This document shows positions 43,018 to 52,243 of a DNA stretch of 64,000 nt, in pieces. The stretch covers positions 1-64,000 of the forward strand of contig JANYLQ010000004.1 in NCBI GenBank assembly GCA_025363755.1, written 5' to 3'. Positions within the stretch are counted from its first letter, which is position 1; every line of letters starts with the position of its first letter. A model generated the notes under the pieces. That model did no database searches, had not been told where the DNA came from, and saw only the letters and a program-made list of their open reading frames with translations. Made by a program: the position numbers and the translations under genes. Origin of the DNA: Hyphomicrobiales bacterium. GTDB taxonomy: Bacteria > Pseudomonadota > Alphaproteobacteria > Rhizobiales > Aestuariivirgaceae.

Positions 43018-43103
43018 CGTCATGCCAGCGATGGCTGGCATCCCGCTTTGATTTGTAGTGCTAGTCGAAAGTAAGCTGGATCCCAGCCTTCGCTGGGATG
43101 ACG
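43018..43103. repeat. Double-hairpin intergenic repeat, copy 2
   Basis: Two inverted arms frame a spacer of about 25 bases. The left arm has CGTCATGCCAGCGATGGCTGGCATCC and the right has GATCCCAGCCTTCGCTGGGATGACG. Each arm folds on itself, and the arms can also pair with one another. The element matches 344-427 in design and ending bases but has its own stem sequences. It sits between DUF4169 and RHH. Confidence 0.82.
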
Positions 43104-43138
43104 GATTATGAGGGCAGTATTTCACCCAACTAATCACT

Positions 43139-43318
43139 TCAGTTGTCTCGCTTCTTGCCATCTAATTCATTCTTCAATTTGGTAGTTTCGGACGTGCTGG
43201 TGATTTTCTCACCCTTACTCCGTCCAAACTTTGCGCGGTTTTGCTCGGCTTGTTTGTCAGCTTCGTCACGGGTTTTGTTTTTGCGTGCGCGGCGGAGATT
43301 TATGAGGTCTGCACTCAC
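43139..43318 (-). CDS. DUF4169 family small protein
   Basis: A 59-residue basic protein, [19 protein letters not shown] at the N terminus and [13 protein letters not shown] at the end, matching DUF4169. The family is usual in alphaproteobacteria next to fumC and RHH proteins. Its GTG start overlaps the TGA of fumC by four bases (GTGA), so it is likely translated from the fumC transcript. It is lysine/arginine-rich with a helical mid-part; no function is known. I found it by reading the strand; the + strand frame over the same bases is a shadow. Confidence 0.85.
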   Translation of the reverse strand: MSADLINLRRARKNKTRDEADKQAEQNRAKFGRSKGEKITSTSETTKLKNELDGKKRDN

Positions 43319-44706
43319 GATGGCCCCAGCATATTTTCGGGGCGCACAATCAGGTCGAAATCGGTTTCGCTGATGCCATCTTTTAAAGCTTCTTGGCGCA
43401 GGGTTGTGCCATTCTTGTGGGCCGTCTTGGCGATTTTGGCGGCGCGGTCATAGCCGTATTTGGGGGCCAACGCGGTCACCAACATCAGCGAACGATCGAG
43501 CGCCGCTTTGATGTTATCTTCGCGCGCTTCGATGCCGATCACGCAGTTCTCAGTGAAACTTGTTGTGGCATCGGCCATGAGTTGCACGGACTGCAAGAAG
43601 TTATAGGCCATAACGGGGTTGAACACGTTGAGTTCGAAATGACCTTGGCTGCCTGCGAAAGTGATCGCCGCATTGTTGCCGAAGATCTGCACGCAGACTT
43701 GGGTGAGGGCTTCGCATTGTGTTGGGTTTACTTTACCGGGCATGATCGATGAGCCTGGCTCATTTTCTGGCAGTTGCAGTTCGCCAAGACCTGAGCGCGG
43801 GCCTGAACCCAAAAAGCGAATGTCATTGGCGATTTTGAAGAGTGCTGCTGCCACCGTGTTGATGGCACCATGGGTCATCACCATCGCATCGTGGGCTGCC
43901 AAGGCCTCGAATTTGTTTGGCGCAGTGGTGAAGGGCAGGCGGGTGATGTTGGCGATATGCTCTGCCACTTTTTCGGCAAAGCCAATTGGCGCATTAAGGC
44001 CGGTGCCAACCGCCGTGCCGCCCTGAGCGAGTTGCATCAGCATTGGCAAGGATTGTTCAATGCGGGCAATGCCGTTTTGCACTTGCTGCGTATAGCCGGA
44101 GAATTCTTGGCCCAAGGTAACAGGTGTTGCATCTTGCGTGTGAGTGCGGCCGATCTTGATAATCTTTGCCCATTGCATGGCTTTGTCGTTCAACGCGTTG
44201 CGTAAATGTTGCAGCGCTGGCAGCAGACGGTGATGAATTTCTTCGACGCATGCAATGTGCATGGCCGTGGGATAAGTATCGTTCGAAGATTGGCTCATGT
44301 TCACATGGTCATTGGGGTGAACAGGTTTCTTTGAACCCATAACGCCACCGAGCATTTCAATGGCGCGGTTTGAAATAACCTCATTGGCATTCATGTTGGA
44401 TTGCGTGCCAGAGCCCGTTTGCCAAACAGCGAGGGGAAAGTGATCATTCAGCTTGCCTTCGATCACTTCCTGCGCAGCATTGATAACCGCAGCACCAATG
44501 GCTTTATCGAGGTGCCCGAGGCCCATGTTGGTTTCAGCAGCAGCACGTTTGATAATGCCTAACGCGCGAACCACTGAGGCAGGCTGCTTTTCCCAACCGA
44601 TTTTAAAGTTTTGCAGCGAGCGCTGCGCCTGCGCCCCCCAATATCTGGAGGCGTCAACCTCGATGGGGCCAAAGGTGTCGGTTTCGGTACGGGTGGTTTT
44701 GGGCAT
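43315..44706 (-). CDS. fumC: Class II fumarate hydratase
   Basis: FumC interconverts fumarate and L-malate in the TCA cycle, without an iron-sulfur cluster. The 463-residue protein has the superfamily signature [15 protein letters not shown] (about 315-329), the [17 protein letters not shown] region with catalytic and substrate residues (about 95-115), and [17 protein letters not shown]. The length is standard. It is oxygen-tolerant, as expected in aerobes. DUF4169 and RHH follow downstream in the same direction. Confidence 0.96.
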   Translation of the reverse strand: MPKTTRTETDTFGPIEVDASRYWGAQAQRSLQNFKIGWEKQPASVVRALGIIKRAAAETNMGLGHLDKAIGAAVINAAQEVIEGKLNDHFPLAVWQTGSGTQSNMNANEVISNRAIEMLGGVMGSKKPVHPNDHVNMSQSSNDTYPTAMHIACVEEIHHRLLPALQHLRNALNDKAMQWAKIIKIGRTHTQDATPVTLGQEFSGYTQQVQNGIARIEQSLPMLMQLAQGGTAVGTGLNAPIGFAEKVAEHIANITRLPFTTAPNKFEALAAHDAMVMTHGAINTVAAALFKIANDIRFLGSGPRSGLGELQLPENEPGSSIMPGKVNPTQCEALTQVCVQIFGNNAAITFAGSQGHFELNVFNPVMAYNFLQSVQLMADATTSFTENCVIGIEAREDNIKAALDRSLMLVTALAPKYGYDRAAKIAKTAHKNGTTLRQEALKDGISETDFDLIVRPENMLGPS

Positions 44707-44872
44707 GAGAGAGGTTCCGGATTTGCTGTGGGAATTAGCATGGAAGAAAGGGCGATACGAGGGGCATCAGCCCAAAAAACGAGCTTTATGAAAAGTTCAA
44801 ACGAGACCGTAGTTATTTGGTGCTTGAATTGCTAACCTCAAACAATCTTCAGCAACGAAAGGCGGCCAAGCG

Positions 44873-46033
44873 TTGTCAGACGACCGTGATTTTCATTTCA
44901 ACAGACATATAGGGAAAACTGTTCATAGCAAACGGCTATCCGACGGAACATCGGGACGGCATTTCCGGATCGCCTCCAAGGTAATGGATGTCAACGGTGG
45001 CCATGCATTTGCGCTAGAAAAAGATGAAGTAGTGTTGCGAACCACGGCATCAGGTCGTTATGAAATTGTGGCTAAATTTTTTGAGGATGATCGTGGCATC
45101 TTCACGCTGACGATTCAAAAGTTTAACAAGAAATCCGGCCCTTCCGAAAAATGGCATTTCTCTTTTATCCACAACGAAATTGACGAGTTGATTTCATTTT
45201 TGTTGAACGTGAAACGCGTCAATTTTCCAGATAGTGGCAAGCTAAATGTTTCAGATGAACAGTTAAATGGCCTGCTCCTTGATCCCTCGCAGGCGTTGCG
45301 CTTACTAGCCGACAATGCCGAACTATTTGAAAAACTTGCGCAGAGCGGAAATTTAAAAAAAGACTTGATTGCAATTGGTTATCGACGTGAACAATTGAAG
45401 CTTTTTGACCGTTTTCTAACTGACGGCGAATTTTTCGAAAAAATCAAAACCGACAAGCACTTAAGCAATGAAAGCCTTTGGCAGAAATATTTTGAAAAAA
45501 ACACATGGATTTTTGGATATGGTCTTTCTTTCGTTTTCCTTACCAGCTTGGACGACAGAAAATTGGAACAAGCTGTAAGTGGCGCATCGATAGGCGGAGT
45601 TGGAAAACGCGCTGATGCCTTGATGAAGACCCAAGCGCTCGTAAGTTCCCTTTGTTACGTTGAAATCAAACATCATAAAACTGATCTGTTGGACATCCGA
45701 GGTCCTTATCGTTCTGGCGCATGGTCCCCATCAAGTGAGCTGACCGGAGCGGTTGCTCAAGTTCAGGCAACTGTTGCTGAAGCCATGAAGACTTATCAAG
45801 ATAGCTTACGCCCAATTGATAACGAAGGAAATCCAACAGGCGAAGTGTTGTTCAATTTCAAGCCAAGATCAGTTGTAATAATTGGTCGTATGGACGAGTT
45901 TTTCAGTGAAAGTGGTTTAAATGAACAAAAAGTTCGCTCATTTGAACTATTCCGCGGCAACACGCTATCGCCAGAAATTGTGACATTTGACGAGTTGTAC
46001 CACCGCGCTAAATTTATTGTAGAACATCAATAA
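44873..46033 (+). CDS. sduA: Shedu-type defence nuclease (DUF4263)
   Basis: The 386-residue protein looks like Shedu SduA, a single-protein anti-phage system. The C-terminal half (about 200-380) is the DUF4263 domain, a PD-(D/E)xK nuclease fold: SLWQKYFEKNTWIFGYGL opens it, RADALM carries Asp248, and CYVEIKHHKTDLL holds Glu264 and Lys266, followed by GAVAQVQA with Gln296/Gln298. The N-terminal half (about 1-180) is unlike the neighbours and may sense the target. The apparent start is TTG at 44873, after GAAAGGCGG. The gene is lower in GC than flanking core genes, consistent with transfer. Defence activity is inferred from the family. Confidence 0.8.
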   Translation: MSDDRDFHFNRHIGKTVHSKRLSDGTSGRHFRIASKVMDVNGGHAFALEKDEVVLRTTASGRYEIVAKFFEDDRGIFTLTIQKFNKKSGPSEKWHFSFIHNEIDELISFLLNVKRVNFPDSGKLNVSDEQLNGLLLDPSQALRLLADNAELFEKLAQSGNLKKDLIAIGYRREQLKLFDRFLTDGEFFEKIKTDKHLSNESLWQKYFEKNTWIFGYGLSFVFLTSLDDRKLEQAVSGASIGGVGKRADALMKTQALVSSLCYVEIKHHKTDLLDIRGPYRSGAWSPSSELTGAVAQVQATVAEAMKTYQDSLRPIDNEGNPTGEVLFNFKPRSVVIIGRMDEFFSESGLNEQKVRSFELFRGNTLSPEIVTFDELYHRAKFIVEHQ

Positions 46034-46250
46034 AGATATCGACAAGCCAGCACAATCAACTCACTCATCTCCAACTTATAAACCAGCCGATGCTCCTGAT
46101 CGATGCGGCGGGACTAGGCTGCGGATAGTTCGAACTTAAGGGGTTCGGGTTTAACGATGCCTTCGAAGGAGGATTTTTGTGTGGCTTCGATTAAATCCTA
46201 AATCTTAATCTGTTTGCGCCTGTTCGTCTCACGGCGGGTTTTTTCATTTG
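46027..46250 (-). pseudogene. Broken YoeB-family toxin gene
   Basis: One reading frame on the - strand gives a YoeB/Txe toxin sequence interrupted by two TAG codons. From upstream: RRETNRRKQIKI, a stop (46198-46200) where the family has Asn, DLIEATQKSSFEGIVKPEP then LKFELSAA, a second stop (46114-46116) where the family has Trp, and SRRIDQEHRLVYKLE through to CRYLY and the native TGA at 46027. All stops are in one frame, so two point mutations inactivated it. YoeB is a ribosome-dependent mRNase toxin. No YefM antitoxin is visible upstream. It overlaps the Shedu stop by seven bases, tail to tail. Confidence 0.8.
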
Positions 46251-46318
46251 TTTAACTTGCGTGTTGTGGCTTTAGCGCTGATTATTACGGCGCGGCGGCG
46301 ACCGCCAGTGAATCAGGG

Positions 46319-47500
46319 ATGGGCATGTTTAAGAATATTCCGCGCGGCGTTTGGATGCTGGGCTTTGTGTCGATGTTCATGGATATCTCTTCGGAGATGA
46401 TCCATGGCGTGTTGCCGCTTTTTGTGGTGGGCACATTGGGGGCTTCGGCCACTTTGCTGGGTCTCATTGAAGGCATTGCGGAGGCGACTGCGCAAATTTC
46501 AAAGCTTTTCTCGGGCGTGCTCAGTGATAAGTGGAAAAGCCGGAAGGGTTTGGCGCTTTTGGGTTATGGCATGGCGACGATTGTAAAGCCGCTGTTTCCT
46601 TTGGCCACGTCGGTGACGGGCGTGTTTATTGCACGGTTTGCAGACCGCATCGGCAAGGGCATTCGCGGTGCGCCGCGCGATGCGATGGTGGCTGATATGA
46701 CGGCGCCTGCACTTCGGGGTGCGGCTTTTGGTTTGCGGCAGTCACTTGATACAATTGGGGCGTTTGTCGGGCCGTTGATCGCTGTCATCTTGATTGGCTT
46801 GTGGGCGATGGATTTGCGTAGCGTGTTATGGGTTGCTTGTGTTCCTGCATTGATTGCCGTTTTGGTTTTGGCTTTTGGTGTTGAAGAGCCAGCGCCACTG
46901 ATCAACGATAACAAGCGCAAGGCTGGGTTTAATTTGGCCACAGCCAAGAATTTGGGGCGGCCGTTTTGGGTCGTGGCGGCCCTTGGTGCGGCTGTGATGT
47001 TGGCGCGTTTCTCGGAAGCGTTTCTGGTTTTGCGCGCTTCCAATTCAGGCATGACGCTGGCCTTTGTGCCGTTGGTGATGGTTGTCATGAGTCTTGTCTA
47101 TTCGCTGTCGTCCTATCCTGCTGGTGTGCTTTCGGACCGATTGGGGCGAGGTGGCTTATTGGCTACGGGCCTCGTCTGCTTGATTTTGGCCGATGTGGTT
47201 TTAGCATACGCGCCGGGACCAATGATGGTGATGGTAGGTGTGGCGATCTGGGGGCTGCACATGGGGTTGACGCAAGGCATCCTGTCGACGCTGGTTGCTG
47301 ATTCAGCGCCGGTCGACTTGCGCGGTACGGCTTATGGGGTATTTGCTTTGGTGAGCGGCGTTGCAACCTTAGTGGCCAGTGTTGTGGCTGGCGTCGTCTG
47401 GGATAGGGCGGGCGAGGCCCCTGTGTTTCTGATTGGCGCTGGCTTTAGCGTTCTTGCGCTGGTGCTAATGGCGCTTCAGCGCAACTCATCCCACCAATAA
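46319..47500 (+). CDS. MFS transporter
   Basis: A 393-residue major facilitator of about 12 membrane helices. LSDKWKSRKGLALLGYG is motif A; RFADRIGKGIRGAPRDAMVADM is a conserved loop of a group annotated as MFS transporters near heavy-metal or drug resistance genes in some bacteria, though nothing here shows a substrate. The frame has ATG at 46319 and 46325. It ends with a 25-base overlap with the convergent PHP gene. Its left flank is the broken YoeB gene. Confidence 0.82.
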   Translation: MGMFKNIPRGVWMLGFVSMFMDISSEMIHGVLPLFVVGTLGASATLLGLIEGIAEATAQISKLFSGVLSDKWKSRKGLALLGYGMATIVKPLFPLATSVTGVFIARFADRIGKGIRGAPRDAMVADMTAPALRGAAFGLRQSLDTIGAFVGPLIAVILIGLWAMDLRSVLWVACVPALIAVLVLAFGVEEPAPLINDNKRKAGFNLATAKNLGRPFWVVAALGAAVMLARFSEAFLVLRASNSGMTLAFVPLVMVVMSLVYSLSSYPAGVLSDRLGRGGLLATGLVCLILADVVLAYAPGPMMVMVGVAIWGLHMGLTQGILSTLVADSAPVDLRGTAYGVFALVSGVATLVASVVAGVVWDRAGEAPVFLIGAGFSVLALVLMALQRNSSHQ

Positions 47501-48408
47501 GGATTGCTCCAGGCTTTCTTGCCGGCATGGTCAATGACCGTGACGCGAAACCAAGGGCTCGGCTTTTTAAGCAGCCAGCCGGTTTCTAATTTTGCAAGAT
47601 CGAAACTGGCGGAAGTGATTGCCTTTCCGGTTTTGACGCAAGTGCGAGAATGGCCGCAGACGACTGTTATGGTGTCGACGGGAGAGCAGCTAATGTTCAG
47701 CTCTTTTCCGTCTAAGGTGATATTGGTTAATTCAGGCCCTTGGCTGGAGTAATAGTGGCCGTCTTTGAGGGCTTGCAGCAAAATTTCTGGATCAAGGCTT
47801 TCGGCTTTCACATTCACCCAACCGCCAAAATGATCTGGTGTTTTAAAATGCGCGTCATCAGTGGCGTAGGCTGAAAGACGCTTTCCCTCATTCATCAATT
47901 GATCATGCAGATACCACCCGTCGCCGCGATCATTTTCTATTTCACAGCCGTGATTGTAAATTTCCACGGCATGAGCAGAATCAATTGCACGGCCATCCTC
48001 AAGCGTGAGCTGTGACCAAGCAGGATGGGCAATGCCGATGAAGGCGCCAGCCTGGCGGGCACGCCGGGCAAGCTGCGCGCCTGTTTCATTTGGGGCGCAA
48101 GGTGGAAAATCGAGAGGAAGGCCTGCGGCAACAATGTGCCATAATTCGCCAGCGCTGGTTTCAGGCGCGTGGAGCTCAACGCCAATCAGCGTTGTAAAAT
48201 TGTTGGAGCGGAATGAGCGTGTATCGGCGATGGGCCAATTAAAATGATCGATGAAATGCTCAGAAAGTTGCAGAAAATCATAACCCGCATTTTTGTAGGC
48301 TTCGATCACGGCCTCTGGCGGCAAAGCGCCGTCAGAAAGATTAGAGTGGGTGTGGATATTTCCGCGCCAAAAACGACCAGGGAGAGAAAAGGGGAGAAGT
48401 GATTTCAT
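47476..48408 (-). CDS. PHP domain phosphoesterase
   Basis: A 310-residue protein with the polymerase and histidinol phosphatase (PHP) fold. The metal motif HTHSNLSDG (19-27) starts it, LQLSEHFIDHF follows, then HPAW and DAH. The C-terminal part (about 215-310) is an immunoglobulin-like extension. PHP proteins hydrolyse phosphate esters with a trinuclear metal site; the substrate here is unknown. There is no signal peptide. Its start overlaps the stop of the first kup gene, so the two may be co-transcribed. Confidence 0.82.
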   Translation of the reverse strand: MKSLLPFSLPGRFWRGNIHTHSNLSDGALPPEAVIEAYKNAGYDFLQLSEHFIDHFNWPIADTRSFRSNNFTTLIGVELHAPETSAGELWHIVAAGLPLDFPPCAPNETGAQLARRARQAGAFIGIAHPAWSQLTLEDGRAIDSAHAVEIYNHGCEIENDRGDGWYLHDQLMNEGKRLSAYATDDAHFKTPDHFGGWVNVKAESLDPEILLQALKDGHYYSSQGPELTNITLDGKELNISCSPVDTITVVCGHSRTCVKTGKAITSASFDLAKLETGWLLKKPSPWFRVTVIDHAGKKAWSNPYWWDELR

Positions 48409-50285
48409 CAGACACTCATTTGCATGCCAAGTTCAACCACCCGGTCGGGTGGAATGCGGAAAAATTCAATAGCGCGCGAGGCTTGATTGGCCAACATTAT
48501 AAAAATTCGTTGCTGCCAGAAAGGCATAGCGGATTTTGGCGAAGATTTGATGACACGGCGACCGAGAAAATATGAAGCTTGGCGAGGATCAACTTCCAAC
48601 CCAAAAGGGGCGCAAGAGCGCAGTATGGCAGGTACGTCCGGCTGTTCCATGTAGCCGAATTTTGCACGTACCATCCATGCGCCTAACGAACCTTGAGTAA
48701 CGCTAACTCGATCTACTTCAACACGCGGCTGGTTGGTGGTGACGATTGATATGAATACCAATCTATCGTGCAGAACGCGGTTGTGCTTGAGGTTGTGCAT
48801 CAGTGCGCTGGGTGCATACTTGGCGTCTGTTTGCATGAATACGGCGGCACCCGCAACACGTGATGGCGGATGACGCTCAAGACTTTGCAATACATTATTG
48901 AGCTCCACAGACTCGCGGTTATATTTTGCAATCAAAAGATTACGACCACGCATCCACGTTAACATAATGATCATTATGAAAGTGCCGATGATCAGTGGCA
49001 GATATCCACCCGATGCAAGTTTCAATCCATTGGCGGCGAGGAAAACGATTTCGATCAAGAAGATGAAACCCAATGCCGGTATTACCAAATATCGTGGAAG
49101 TGTTTTTGAGTAGTAGAAATAAATAATGGCCAAAGCGTTGTTCACTAACATCGCCACATTAACGGCAATGCCATAGGCCGAGGCGAGCGCGTCGGAAGAT
49201 TTGAAGACCAAGACCAACATGAATACTCCGGCTAAAAGCAACCAGTTTATTTGCGCAATATAGATTTGGCCTTGTTCGGACTCCGAGGTGTGGGTGATTT
49301 CCATGCGTGGTATGAGATTAAGTGACATGGCTTGTTGTGCTATTGAATAAGCACCTGTAATGACTGCTTGGCTGGCGATTATTGTGACGAGCGTTGCAAG
49401 AATTACGAGTGGGGCTAAAGCCCAGCTTGGCACCATTAGAAAAAACGGATTTTCCATCGCTGCTGGCGTCGTTAAAACAAATGCACCCTGTCCCAAATAG
49501 TTGAGCAACAGTCCTGGCAACGCAACGCAGAGCCATGCCAAGCGTATCGGTTTTTTCCCGAAATGCCCCATATCTGCATAAAGCGCTTCTCCGCCCGTTA
49601 CAGCCAAGAATACGCCGCCGAAAACTAAGAGAGCCAAACCTGGTCGCTGTAGAAGCATAGCAACGCCATAGTAAGGATTGACGGCCTGAAAAATCGCTGG
49701 ATCTTTAATGATTTGAACGAGACCCATAATTCCAATGACGATAAACCAGAGCCCAGTTGCAGGAGCAAAAATTTTTGCGACATCTGACGTGCCACGATAT
49801 TGATAGAAAAATAAAGCCATGAGAACGGCGAGTGTTATAGGTAATATAAAACTACCAAAGCCGGGATTGATAATCTTCAGACCTTCAACGGCTGATAATA
49901 CTGATATTGCAGGCGTGATCATGGCATCACCGAAAAAGAAAGCCGCCCCGATGATGCCCAACAATAACACAAAGTTGGCTTTATCTTTTAAGAGGCCTTG
50001 AACCAAAGCGACCTGACTGAGAATGCCACCTTCGCCGTGATTGTCGGCGCGCATGATGATGAACACGTATTTAAGCGTAACGATCAACAGCAGCCCCCAA
50101 ATCAATAGTGAAACGACTCCGAGCACAGCTAACCGTGTATCGCCGCCTGCTGATATGACAGGGCGCAAAGCTTCGCGCATGGTGTAGAGCGGACTTGTGC
50201 CGATATCGCCAAAAACAACGCCAATTGAGGCAAACGCCATTTTCGCTGTGGCGCTGCCTGAAAGTTTTTCAGTTTGAGATGACAT
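48408..50285 (-). CDS. kup: Kup potassium uptake protein (second copy)
   Basis: A 625-residue K+/H+ symporter of the KUP/HAK/KT family. About 12 membrane helices span residues 10-430 and a cytosolic C-terminal region follows. FGDIGTSPLYTMREAL near the N terminus, FFFGDAMITPAISVLSAVEG and FGGVFLAVTGGEALYADMGHFG are family hallmarks. It is closely similar along its whole length to the neighbouring gene at 50313 and ends in the same block, EFFRIPPDRVVELGMQMS. The pair is a tandem duplication. Confidence 0.93.
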   Translation of the reverse strand: MSSQTEKLSGSATAKMAFASIGVVFGDIGTSPLYTMREALRPVISAGGDTRLAVLGVVSLLIWGLLLIVTLKYVFIIMRADNHGEGGILSQVALVQGLLKDKANFVLLLGIIGAAFFFGDAMITPAISVLSAVEGLKIINPGFGSFILPITLAVLMALFFYQYRGTSDVAKIFAPATGLWFIVIGIMGLVQIIKDPAIFQAVNPYYGVAMLLQRPGLALLVFGGVFLAVTGGEALYADMGHFGKKPIRLAWLCVALPGLLLNYLGQGAFVLTTPAAMENPFFLMVPSWALAPLVILATLVTIIASQAVITGAYSIAQQAMSLNLIPRMEITHTSESEQGQIYIAQINWLLLAGVFMLVLVFKSSDALASAYGIAVNVAMLVNNALAIIYFYYSKTLPRYLVIPALGFIFLIEIVFLAANGLKLASGGYLPLIIGTFIMIIMLTWMRGRNLLIAKYNRESVELNNVLQSLERHPPSRVAGAAVFMQTDAKYAPSALMHNLKHNRVLHDRLVFISIVTTNQPRVEVDRVSVTQGSLGAWMVRAKFGYMEQPDVPAILRSCAPFGLEVDPRQASYFLGRRVIKSSPKSAMPFWQQRIFIMLANQASRAIEFFRIPPDRVVELGMQMSV

Positions 50286-50312
50286 TGTGATGGCCTTTTA
50301 ATGAGACTAATA

Positions 50313-52196
50313 TCAAATGCTCATTTGCATGCCAAGTTCAACCACGCGATCTGGAGGAATTCGGAAAAATTCCACAGCTTTGGCAGCTTGGTTTGCCAAC
50401 ATGATAAAGATGCGCTGCTGCCAAAATGGCATAGATGATCTTGCTGACATTTTGATGACGCGACGACCCAGGAAATAGGACGCTTGGCGCGGATCAATTT
50501 CAAGGCCTTTATCTGCGCAAGCACGAAGTGCGGCAGGAACATCGGGCTGTTCCATGTAGCCAAATTTTGCTTCGACCATCCACGCACCGAGCGGTCCTTG
50601 CGTGACGGTAACGCGGTCGCCTTCCCACTTTGGCTGTTTGACTGTTTCGACGCTGATGAATACGAGTTTGTCGTGCAATACGCGGTTGTGTTTCAGATTG
50701 TGCATAAGGGCGCTTGGTGCAAATTTAATGTCAGTCTGCATAAACACGGCTGCACCCGCAACACGGGCAGGGGGACGACGTTCAAGGCTTTCCAGAAGGC
50801 CCACTAATTCCAGCGATTCTTTATTAATCTTGTTGGCCAAGGCGCGTCTGCCACGCATCCACGTGACCATAAGAAGTATTATCGTTGCACCGATGAGCAC
50901 GGGCATGTAGCCGCCATGAAGCAGTTTCAGCATGTTGGCCGCATAGAGCATGGCTTCAACACAGAAGACGAACACCAAAGCCGGAATGGCAATCACGCGG
51001 GGAAGATTTCTTGATTGCCAGAAGAAAACAATACCGAGAATTGTATCAACCAACATCGAAGTATTAACAGCGATACCGTAGGCGGATGCTAGATTGGAAG
51101 ATGTTTGGAAAACGAGAACTAAAATCAACACGCCAAACATAACGATCCAATTAATTTGCCCGACATAAATCTGGCCTTCCTCAGTTTCGCTGGTGTGCAC
51201 AATGTTCATACGCGGGAACAAACCCAACGCCATGGCCTGTTGGCCAATTGAAAAAGCGCCCGTGATCACTGCTTGGCTGGCGATGATTGCTACGAGTGTT
51301 GCCAAGATAACCAAAGGCAGAAGCGCCCATGTAGGTGCCATCAAGAAAAAAGGATTATCGATAGCATCAGGATGCGCAATGATGAATGCACCTTGGCCTA
51401 GATAATTGAGCACGAGGCCTGGCAGCACGACGCCAAGCCAAGCTATGCGTATTGGATTTTTGCCAAAATGCCCCATGTCCGCGTAGAGGGCTTCACCACC
51501 GGTCACGGCCAAGAACACGCCCCCAAACACAAGCAGAGCAAGACCAGGTTGGCGCACCAACATCATGATGCCGTGAATTGGATTGAGCGCTTGGAAGATT
51601 TCGAGATCATCACTGATGTGAATAATGCCCATAATAGCGAGCGTGATAAACCAAAGCATCGTAACGGGTGCAAAGACGGATGCCACGCCCGCCGTGCCCT
51701 TATATTGCACCGTAAAAAGGGTCACGATGACAGCGACGGTCATGGGAACGACAAATGGCTGAAAGCCTGTATTAATGATTGTCAGACCTTCGATAGCGGA
51801 TAAAATTGTCATCGCGGGTGTGATCATCGCGTCGCCAAAAAAGAAGGCAGCGCCGACAATACCAAGGCCGAGGATGATGCCACCTTTTTTCTTGAGCAAG
51901 GTTTCAACCAACACAACAAGAGAAAGAATGCCACCTTCTCCACGGTTGTCAGCGCGCATCAACATGATCACATATTTCAGTGTGACGATAATGAAAATGG
52001 CCCACAACAAAAGCGAGACGACGCCCAGCACTGCCAAGCGCAAATCGCCGCCAGCTGCCACAACAGGGTGAAGTGCTTCGCGCATTGTATAGATGGGACT
52101 TGTTCCGACATCACCAAAAACCACGCCGATTGAGGCGAATGCCAGCTTTAATTTTGCGCGGTCAAAAGTGCCTGTTGATTCAGCGTGCGCAGACAT
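50313..52196 (-). CDS. kup: Kup potassium uptake protein (first copy)
   Basis: A 627-residue KUP-family potassium carrier with the same architecture and motifs: FGDVGTSPIYTMREAL, FFFGDAMITPAMTILSAIEG, and VTGGEALYADMGHFGKNPIRIAWLG. It precedes the second copy by 27 bases on the same strand, likely as one operon. The two differ mostly in the third quarter and in helices; function may be split by affinity or pH, which the sequence cannot tell. It lies upstream of mepA's end with a gap of 47 bases. Confidence 0.93.
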   Translation of the reverse strand: MSAHAESTGTFDRAKLKLAFASIGVVFGDVGTSPIYTMREALHPVVAAGGDLRLAVLGVVSLLLWAIFIIVTLKYVIMLMRADNRGEGGILSLVVLVETLLKKKGGIILGLGIVGAAFFFGDAMITPAMTILSAIEGLTIINTGFQPFVVPMTVAVIVTLFTVQYKGTAGVASVFAPVTMLWFITLAIMGIIHISDDLEIFQALNPIHGIMMLVRQPGLALLVFGGVFLAVTGGEALYADMGHFGKNPIRIAWLGVVLPGLVLNYLGQGAFIIAHPDAIDNPFFLMAPTWALLPLVILATLVAIIASQAVITGAFSIGQQAMALGLFPRMNIVHTSETEEGQIYVGQINWIVMFGVLILVLVFQTSSNLASAYGIAVNTSMLVDTILGIVFFWQSRNLPRVIAIPALVFVFCVEAMLYAANMLKLLHGGYMPVLIGATIILLMVTWMRGRRALANKINKESLELVGLLESLERRPPARVAGAAVFMQTDIKFAPSALMHNLKHNRVLHDKLVFISVETVKQPKWEGDRVTVTQGPLGAWMVEAKFGYMEQPDVPAALRACADKGLEIDPRQASYFLGRRVIKMSARSSMPFWQQRIFIMLANQAAKAVEFFRIPPDRVVELGMQMSI

Positions 52197-52243
52197 GAAT
52201 AGTCCCCCGGTCGGGTGTCAAAACCCGGCTACAGCCTAGGCCT

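Noticed and set aside
43143-43453. + strand frames over DUF4169
   Set aside because: The - strand reading gives a clean DUF4169 protein overlapping fumC by four bases.
47476-47500. Overlap of the MFS and PHP genes as a possible fusion
   Set aside because: They converge on opposite strands, so no fusion protein is possible.
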